Below are positions 56,615 to 64,000 of a stretch of DNA of 64,000 nucleotides, piece by piece. A program made the translations under genes and the position numbers. Below the pieces are notes generated by a model that did no database searches, was not told the origin of the DNA, and was given only the letters and a program-made list of their open reading frames with translations. Origin of the DNA: Typhlomys cinereus (lineage: Eukaryota; Chordata; Mammalia; Rodentia; Platacanthomyidae); NCBI GenBank assembly GCA_023101885.1, contig JALPQD010000240.1, positions 3,244,152-3,308,151 on the forward strand, written 5' to 3'. The first letter of the stretch is position 1. Every line of letters begins with the position of its first letter.

Positions 56615-56768
56615 AGAAGCTAGGCTTGGTGGTAAATGAATATAATTTTAGTAATTGGGTGGTAAAAGTAGAAGAATCAACAGCTCGAGTTATTCTCAGC
56701 TACATAATGAATTCAGGCTAGCCAGTGCTACATGAAACTATGTCTCAATGGAACAAAAAGAAAGAAAA
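56612..56768 (+). repeat. B1-like SINE relic
   Basis: 'GCTAGGCTTGGTGG', 'CTCAGCTACATAATGAATTC', 'AGGCTAGCCAGTGCTACATG' and 'GAAACTATGTCTCAATGG' then an A-rich tail match a diverged full-length B1. Confidence 0.65.
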
Positions 56769-59035
56769 TGGTCATGCTTACAGTAGTATATAAATGTGGG
56801 TCATTAGCTCTTTAGTTTTCCTGGGTTGTCTTATGCTATGGTGGGAAGCTTGTGACTTGGCTCACTACTACATCACCTAAGGCAGCCACTCTTGTATGCC
56901 AGGCATTATGCTGGCTATTAGATGAGGCAATAGAGGCAACTGGGCCACATGAGTCTCTTCATTGAGCTAACTAGCACAAACTACTTGGCATCTTTTACAG
57001 GATACTTAAAAGGAATGAAATACAGCATGCTTCAGTGAACTAATAATTTTTAGTCTCTGCTTGAATTTCAAGTGATGTAGTCCCACTGGACAAAGGAAGT
57101 TACACAGGCAAATTCAGAGACAGTATAGGAAGTGACTTTTCAAGGCCATGGAACAGGGAGAGCTGAATAAATATAGGTCATCTTCACATCAATCTAACAT
57201 GAGACTCTAAAGTGAATTATTATAAAGCATGGGAGAAAATAGTTTTGTTTAATTCAACTACTAAATATGCTTTACTCAAGAGAGAACAAAAGAATTCTCA
57301 CCATACCGCATCGTCCCCTCATAAAGAAATATCCTCACTGAAGAAATGACTGGATTGATATCACTTACACATGACTCAGTTTCACACATAGACTTGCAAA
57401 GGACTTTCCTCAGGTATGAGTTGCTCCTTTGTTTCTATAACTATACTACTAAATATCCTTAATAAGATATTTTTAATATCCCTGATTGCATACAACACAA
57501 AAGGGCTTAAGAATTTTACCACAGTGACTCCTCCACTACATGAGATCAAGCAATATGAACTGTTTCCCTTAAACATAAAAAAGCTCATTAATTGTGAATT
57601 CCACTTCTATAGATCATAGAAACTCAACTGCTCTCCAAATTTGTATTGAGTTACATAACTAAAGAAAAGTTACCATTTTCCTAATTTAGTTCCAGAAATA
57701 ATCTGGAAATATCTGGACATTTTCTATTTCTTCTAACATATCTCCTCTTTAGCTAAACCACTTATATATCTATAGGGAATCTAGTACTTGACACAGCAGT
57801 CATATTTCCCCCAATTCGTCTCCATGCAAGTCTATGGCCATTTTGATGAGGAAGAAAGATATTTAAAACCCTTTCTTGGAACTGTAAACAAAGCTCTGAA
57901 GCTCATGTTTCTTTCCTAATAAAAGTTTTCACTCACACAGGAACAACACTGATGTATGCAAATAGGGAAACAAAGGAACAGTTGGATGGCAATAGAATCA
58001 GTGACATAATATACAAGCTTGTCCCAAAATAAGCCACCAGAAGTAATTGTCAAAGATATCAAGAGTTTCTTTATATGAAAAACAAAGTGTCAGCAGTCTT
58101 GGTCACTCATTCTTCCCTGGAAATCATTCCAGACAAACAGGATCTTAGAGGTTCCTTTTCACATGCTGGAACCACAGAACACATTATTCACTGATGAGAT
58201 GAGCTGACTGCATTTTATCCATTGACAGCTATTCCCCAGGCAGATCATCAAAATGCAGCTGTTGGGGTAATCATGGGAAATGCATTCACACACATGTAAG
58301 ATGGTCATATTCAGATGAAATACCTTGCAACTGAAGCAGAGTTTATTTATGAGTAAGCGCTGGAGCTTATTTGAAGTAAACTCCCCTAGTGTTGGCTTGA
58401 CAAACGATCTGAAGCATAATGGGAACACTAGGAGAAAAACTATCCCAGAACTATACCACACACAGCTTCCTCAAGAAATAGAACAGCATCCAACTAAGAC
58501 AGTAGGCATATTCTTGTCGTTATTTGCAGGCAATTCTTCCCTTTCAGCAAAATGACTTTAAATGAAAAAGATAAATATTCTCTTACCAAAAAAGGCAATT
58601 AAGCCAAGCAAGCAGTTTCCAAACTATTTCCATGACCTTCCCCATAACCCCTAACAGCATCACTAGAAAAAAAAAAGAGCTATTTGATTGCTCACACTTA
58701 TTTAATTGGCTTTGATAAAGTTATTGAGAAATCTTTGAAATGCAATTTATTTGGGTCATTTCTGGCCGATATGAAATGATATAGCTCCACTAAGACATTA
58801 GACTCCACTGGGATTATGTTCCTTAGTCTGCTTTGTGAAGAGCTTTATTAGATAATATCACATCATATGAGGATGGGTTAAAAAAAAAAAAAGATTGGAG
58901 TGCTACCTAAGAGGTTGGGCTGAGCTTACCACAAGCCAGACCTACTCTGCTCCATTCCAAACTGATGGTCTCATTGCCCCTTAAACTATACCTTCCACTT
59001 CTAAATTTCCTGCCATTTTTTTCTGTAGTTAGAAA
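56769..59035. other. Unique-looking noncoding interval of about 2.3 kb
   Basis: No recognised gene. A minus-strand open frame at 58461-58159 has many cysteines but lacks an ATG where it opens. A donor-like 'CTCAG/GTATGA' is at 57415, without an acceptor-bounded open frame. A-runs at about 58671 and 58880. Confidence 0.5.
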
Positions 59036-59200
59036 TGCTTAGAGCTAATGAGATCACTCAGTGGGTAAAGAAACTGTCACAAAAAAAAAATCTGGCAACT
59101 TGAGTTTGATCCCTGAAAACCCACACGGTGGAAAGAGAGAGACACCTTCTGAAACTGTTCTCTGACCTCTGCACATATGTCATATATGGTAAATTACTCA
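59036..59200 (+). repeat. B3-type SINE relic
   Basis: 'GAGATCACTCAGTGGGTAAA', 'GAGTTTGATCCCTGAAAACC', 'CACACGGTGGAAAGAGAGAG' and 'TGTTCTCTGACCTCTGCACA' match a rodent B3 in order. An A-run interrupts it near 59083. Confidence 0.8.
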
Positions 59201-59959
59201 TTAGTTCACTTCTATATATACCCACAATTCCTGTAAGATTGTCTTTGCATAGGAGACAATTGCTTGTTGGTTATTCACATGTCAGTAAGAGGTCACTGAA
59301 GACTCTTCTGTAGGTAGGAAGGTAAACCCTTAATGAGAAAAAGTTCCCAGAATTTGGGGGAAATAATTTTAAAGGAATATAGGGCATTTTATTGCTCCAC
59401 AAACTGATAAATCACGCTGACACACAATTAGCTAAGTTGATGGTTCATGCATGGACATATCACTACATTGAGGAAGGGTGTGTCTTCTGCATCCTTTATC
59501 TTTATATATACTCATTAGGCTCAAAAATCACTTGAGGGATGATGGCATATGGGCCATCATTCTCTATTTTTTACTAGTGTTAATAGCATCAGACAAGTGC
59601 AGGAATGCTGGAGAAAGAGAGCCATACGAAGCAAGTCAATGTAGGAAAACGGAAGCTAGGATGAGGTCAAAAGAACCCCCTGAACTTGGGAGCCAGGAAA
59701 GCCAAATTAAATATTAGCCTCCAGTTCAGCTAGAAAATTGAATTGTCATTATACTTTATTAAATCTGTTTCCTAATTCATATAAAATGATTATAAATAGT
59801 GAGATGATCAAAAAGCACTGCACCATTTTAATATTATTTTAAGTGTGTAAAATAACGAGTTTCTTTATGACATTTCATATATTGTATCATTGAATTTTGT
59901 TCATGTTCACCTTCCCACAATCCTGCTATCTTGCCCCATGCTCCCATTGATCTTTCTCA
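59201..59959. other. Unrecognised noncoding sequence
   Basis: No supported feature. Confidence 0.45.
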
Positions 59960-60480
59960 CAAATGTTCTCCTGTCTGTTTTTATGCTACATATCTATGTA
60001 CTGTGTACATACATGCAAATATATGTTTATTTTTTATATGTGAGAAGCCTGTGAAATTTATCTTTTTTACTTGCAACACCAACTGTTATTAGACCCGCTT
60101 CCTCCCCAGAACAGTCCTCTTTTTACTTTCATATATATGCATGTGAGATATTCTTATATCTGTGTTCCACATTTGAAAGAAAACATAAATATTTATCTTT
60201 CTCAGTATGGTTTATTTTATTTAACAAAATAATCTCCAGCTTCATCCATTTATGGCAAATGCAAAAATTTCATTTTTCTTTATGACTAAATAAAACTCCA
60301 GCAATTCATCTGGTGATTGACACCTAGACTGATTCCATAACATGACTGTTGTGAACAAGAGTGCCAACATCTTAGTTGGCTAAGACAGGCATATATACAC
60401 AAAAATTTCTCCACCAGTTCTATGCTGACAGGCATTAGGAACAGTGAGTTGCTGCAAAATTGGTTCATCATTGTGCCTTA
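59960..60480 (-). mobile_element. Ancient LINE-1 fragment (antisense)
   Basis: 'CTCAGTATGGTTTATTTTAT', 'CTCCAGCTTCATCCATTTAT', 'ATGACTAAATAAAACTCCAG', 'TTCATCTGGTGATTGACACC' and 'TGATTCCATAACATGACTGT' are the antisense end of ORF2 of an ancient mammalian L1. Confidence 0.75.
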
Positions 60481-60839
60481 TGAATCCAAGCTGCTAAAAA
60501 CCAAGTCACCACTTAACTCTGTCTCAATTCACCCTATTCTAATCTAAGTCTTCATGGAAGAGGATGTTCTTTTAGAATAAGAGTTTTATTGATGTCATAA
60601 ATATAAATTGTCACATTGTCTCAAAGTTTTCAGATTTGGCATTTCTCCAAGCTCTTCTCTTTCAGGAAAAACTTCAAAATTTTAATTGCACAGACCATAT
60701 TTTATCATTTAATTAGAGAACTAAAGGCAAGACCATTAGTCACTTTGGTCAAACATGTTTGGTAACAGCAACCAAAAAAAGTATTAAAAACTTCCAGCTA
60801 GGCAAACATTGCATGTTTCTCTCGATGAAAAATCTCTAT
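60481..60839. other. Unrecognised noncoding sequence
   Basis: No supported feature. Confidence 0.45.
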
Positions 60840-60841
60840 TA

Positions 60842-60866
60842 TGTGTGTGTGTGTGTGTGTGTGTGT
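60842..60866 (+). repeat. (TG)n microsatellite
   Basis: About 12 TG units. Confidence 0.95.
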
Positions 60867-60984
60867 ATAACTAGATACAAGTACAGATGTGTATAGATAT
60901 ACATATATAGACAAATATATATTGCATGAAAATAGAAGGGAGATTACATAAAAGAAAAAGTCTAAAAAGAGGGAATGGGTACAA

Positions 60985-61225
60985 AGAGGTTGATCAGAAA
61001 GAGGAAAAAATACAAATATCACATATTCTCTTATAAGTGGAATATATAAGTGTACACACACACACACACACACATATACACACTAATGCACACCACAAAG
61101 GAGGGTACCACTGAGTCTGAGGGGAATGAGTGAAAAGAAAAAGTAATGGGGGATGAATATGAACAAAGAACAATGATATACATGTAGAAAATGTCATAAT
61201 TAATTCTATTATTTGTATTCTAACT
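60985..61225 (+). mobile_element. Old LINE-1 3' end (sense) containing a (CA)n tract
   Basis: 'TCACATATTCTCTTATAAGT' resembles the last ORF2 codons of an old L1, followed after a (CA)n run (61055-61074) by 'GGGGGATGAATATGAACAAA' and an A/T-rich end. Confidence 0.45.
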
Positions 61226-61638
61226 CAAAAGTCAATTTTTTTATTTCTTCCACTCATACAAAGTTAATAAGTACCCCCATTCCCCTCCCTCCCTCCACCC
61301 CTCTCTGGATCCCCTTGCTCCCTTCACCCTTTTCCCCTTCCTCTCCCCCCTCCCTCCCTTTCTCCCAGCGGCCTCCCCCCATTCCTAGAGCATCCTTTAA
61401 TGTGCATGTCAAACTTCCCTCTGGATTCTCCTCTCTGATGAGGTGCAAGGACTCAGTACTATTGCCTAGAGCTCTTTTTTGTGTTCCCCTTTAGTATAGA
61501 AACACTATTGTGGCTGTTAATCCCTTACCTCTAAGGATCCTAGTGCCTGTGATCCATGCTAGACTTTGGGGGATCAATAATATATTGGTCATTGTGTAGG
61601 TCATGCAAAGTCTTATTATGATTACAAAAGTCAATTTT
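61226..61638 (-). mobile_element. LINE-1 3' UTR insertion, antisense, with 14-bp TSD
   Basis: The element is 61240-61624 with perfect duplications 'CAAAAGTCAATTTT' (61226-61239 and 61625-61638). It holds the T-side tail, the cytosine-rich tract (61280-61385) and the UTR to 'GTCATGCAAAGTCTTATTAT'. Confidence 0.94.
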
Positions 61639-62252
61639 AAAAGTACTTTTAGAAACTTCTTCCCTAAAAATCCTGAAGAAGTTAATTGAAAAAATAGGTT
61701 AAACTTAAATTTAAGTTCATGCTTTTATATATTCACTTAATTAACTTTTCTATAAGTACATAATGTTTTAGAAATTGTGCTAGGTGTTACATCAATAGAA
61801 GACAAAGAATAATTCTTTTATTTTAGTTAAGATATTAGCAGAACTAAGACTGTAGGACCTCTTTAAGTCTTCAAAGTCAAAAACCTCACAACACATGATA
61901 TGATTAACTCAGCCAAGAAGGGATAATCTTGTACTAAAATCTTCAATCTATTTCTCAGTCTTTAGAAGCAAAGTCCAAATGCCGAAATAGTAAATTAAAG
62001 GAAAGCAAGAAGACAAGCAATACTAAGAATGTAAACAAGAGAGGACAAAAATAGCCATGAAAATCATATTATTCAGACCTAAAAAGGTCAGCTGAATCAA
62101 AGTTTCCATGAATTTTCATAGACTATATGATATATCCTTCCTCAGCCAAGGCTGGTGTTCTTGGACCTCCAAGACTCTCATCTATTGAAGGGAAGTCTGG
62201 GGATAACAATAATCTGGAAGCCCCAAATATTGAATGATTTTTTTGCCCCCTT
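61639..62252. other. Unrecognised noncoding sequence
   Basis: 'AATTGTGCTAGGTGTTACAT' at 61777-61796 hints at an ancient repeat, but I cannot assign it. Confidence 0.4.
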
Positions 62253-63035
62253 AAAAATAGGACAGGGGTGATTGACCCCTCCCTCACTGTGGTTTCCTAC
62301 TTTTATTACATCTACCTTTGAATATACTCTTATAACAAGACTCTAGTTTAACAGTTTATCTAGTTTTTTATCTCTGGCCAGGGGGTGACATCTAATACCC
62401 ATCAGGATGGAGCGAAGGGCATTGCAGGAGCAGCAAAACCGCAAAAGAAAATCAACAAACCATAATCCAGAACTTCAGAGACTCTATATCAACCACCTAG
62501 AACTAGGCCAGCCTAATATCTCCCCATCCTGAAGCTCAGGGACATTTGCGGAAGAGGGGGTGGTAAGAGTGTAAGAGCACAAGGATGGGAGGAGCAATGA
62601 TATGCAAGATACTCCACACAAGTTAGGGCCGAAGCAATCATAAATGGACTTTGCATGACCTGCGCAATGTCCAACACACTATTGACCCCACAAAGTCTAG
62701 CATTTGCTAAAAGCACCAGGATCCTTGGAGGCAAGGGATTGACAGCCAAAATAGTGTTCCTATGCTTAAGGGGAACACAGGAAAGGGTTCAGGGAAATGC
62801 CGCTGGGTCCTTGTACGTCATCAGAGAGGAGGACCCAGAGGAGAGTCTGGCATGCACATTAAAGGATCCTTCGGGGATTGGGGGAGGGGAGGCACTGGGG
62901 GGTGGGGAGGGAAGGGTGAGGGAAGGGTGAGCAGAGGGGTGGGGGGGGGAGAAGGAGGGAGGGAGGGAACCGGTGTACCTATTAAGTTTGTATGAGCGGA
63001 GATAATAAAAAATGTTTTAAAAAAATAGGACAGGG
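62253..63035 (+). mobile_element. LINE-1 3' UTR insertion with 15-bp TSD
   Basis: The element is 62268-63020 with perfect duplications 'AAAAATAGGACAGGG' (62253-62267 and 63021-63035). It holds nearly the whole family 3' UTR, the guanine-rich tract (62880-62970), 'TATTAAGTTTGTATGAGCGG' and an A-rich tail. Few differences from the copies at 12686 and 39974. Confidence 0.95.
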
Positions 63036-64000
63036 AATTTTCTGCAGGTCCTCAATCATCATTTATTTCCCAGTCCATTAGTATACATTAGAGGTTCTAA
63101 AATGATGTTTAATGGATAATACGTAATAGACATCCCCATGGCTAGATAAAACATAGCAACTTGTTACCCAGAGGTGGGTGAAAGGTAGGAAATAAGCATC
63201 CAGAAATAGACAAATAGAGCTAAAGGTGCTCAGTAGTTATGACAAAGTAAAAATAAGGAAACATGGGTACAAGACAATTATCCAAATTAGAACCCAAAAT
63301 GAGTGCCCACTTGCAACAAAATTAATCTGATACTTTTCCCAAAGTATTAAACCAAGAAACTATTAATGCTTCCTGATCATGATTAGTAATTGTTCTAGTG
63401 AGTAGAATATAGCCAAATCCTTGAGGAGGGAGTTAGATAAGATAGAGACTAGGCATTTGCAAGCACTTGACATTGAGTTCTGCCCTCTGGTAGGAAACCA
63501 ATAAAAAAGAATCAAAGAACATTATTGAGTAGCTGACTCAAGTTTTCACAGAACTTTATTTATCAAAAAACTGGTAGGAAGTCCATGTAGATAAATTTCA
63601 GGACCGAATTGATGGGAGGTGCATAAAATATAAAAAAGGCAAGTATGGAGGTGCTACTGATTACAGGGAACTCAGAGATGCAGTCTACTTTGTATAAGGG
63701 AGGCATCATTTTGGTTTTATTCTATCTCAAGACACTATTCTAGAAAGATGGAACTATACTAAGTTGAATCCACCTATACAATGTAACTTGGAAGAGAAAA
63801 AGAAAACTCCAGCACAATATGGTAAGGCTCATCAGCAGAACTGAGAGCAGCCACTTAAAGCCAATCTGGACTGGAATTTTCCATTTCAGGTGTCAGAAAC
63901 TTGATCAGAAACCATCTCTTAAGAGGTTGTAAATCTTGCAAATTGACTTCATATTTGCTATTTGTATCAGCCCCTGCCTCTTCACCTATAGCCATTACTC
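63036..64000. other. Unrecognised noncoding sequence to the window end
   Basis: No gene or repeat family that I can support. Confidence 0.45.

Noticed and set aside
58159..58461. Minus-strand open frame of 100 codons with a hydrophobic start and many cysteines, like a small secreted protein
   Set aside because: The frame opens on GTG, not ATG. The first ATG lies in the middle, after the hydrophobic part. No family match and no exon evidence.
1..64000. A prokaryotic-style or novel multi-gene system such as defence genes or CRISPR
   Set aside because: All larger frames trace to L1, ANAPC10 or chance, and the regular spacing seen is retrotransposon structure. No operon, CRISPR array or phage gene is present.

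Overview
This is a gene-poor stretch of rodent nuclear DNA made almost entirely of retrotransposons. I see no intact host protein-coding gene, no rRNA or tRNA gene, no CRISPR and no prokaryotic gene structure. The rodent assignment rests on B1-like and B3/B2-like SINE relics, MaLR-type LTR elements with noncoding interiors, and a rodent-style L1 with a guanine-rich 3' UTR and tandem 5' UTR monomers. Three young copies of a tRNA-derived SINE with a (CA)n tail and AATAAA look like the B2 superfamily but are not mouse B2. That suggests a mouse-related rodent outside the mouse/rat group, perhaps a jerboa-like lineage; the species is inference only.

Layout. 1-6118: three head-to-tail L1 3' parts peppered with one-base indels, which look like unpolished sequence. 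6119-9700: B1 relic, solo LTR, old L1 3' ends. 9690-19150: one long old antisense L1 (ORF2 then ORF1 on the minus strand) holding a SINE, a sense L1, and an antisense L1 that itself holds a 651-bp retroposed RNA. 20540-35560: a fossil L1 cut into four pieces by younger L1s, including one with promoter monomers and ORF1, and a pair whose outer copy holds a poly(A)-tailed retrocopy of a MaLR transcript. 35676-37724: a two-LTR MaLR element. 38424-43150: another fossil L1, hit by a full-length ANAPC10 retrocopy, itself split by a 5'-inverted L1. 43150-64000: mostly unrecognised noncoding sequence with scattered MIR, B1, B3, SINE and L1 insertions.

Nearly all young insertions have L1-type hallmarks (poly(A) and 11-21 bp target-site duplications, TSDs), so one L1 enzymology explains the L1s, the SINEs, the ANAPC10 copy, the MaLR retrocopy and the unknown RNA insert. 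The only host gene identity is ANAPC10, present as a broken retrocopy. The best leads are the ANAPC10 retrocopy, the retroposed MaLR transcript, the shared chimeric L1 3' UTR, the nested L1 fossils and the likely assembly-quality change near 6.1 kb.
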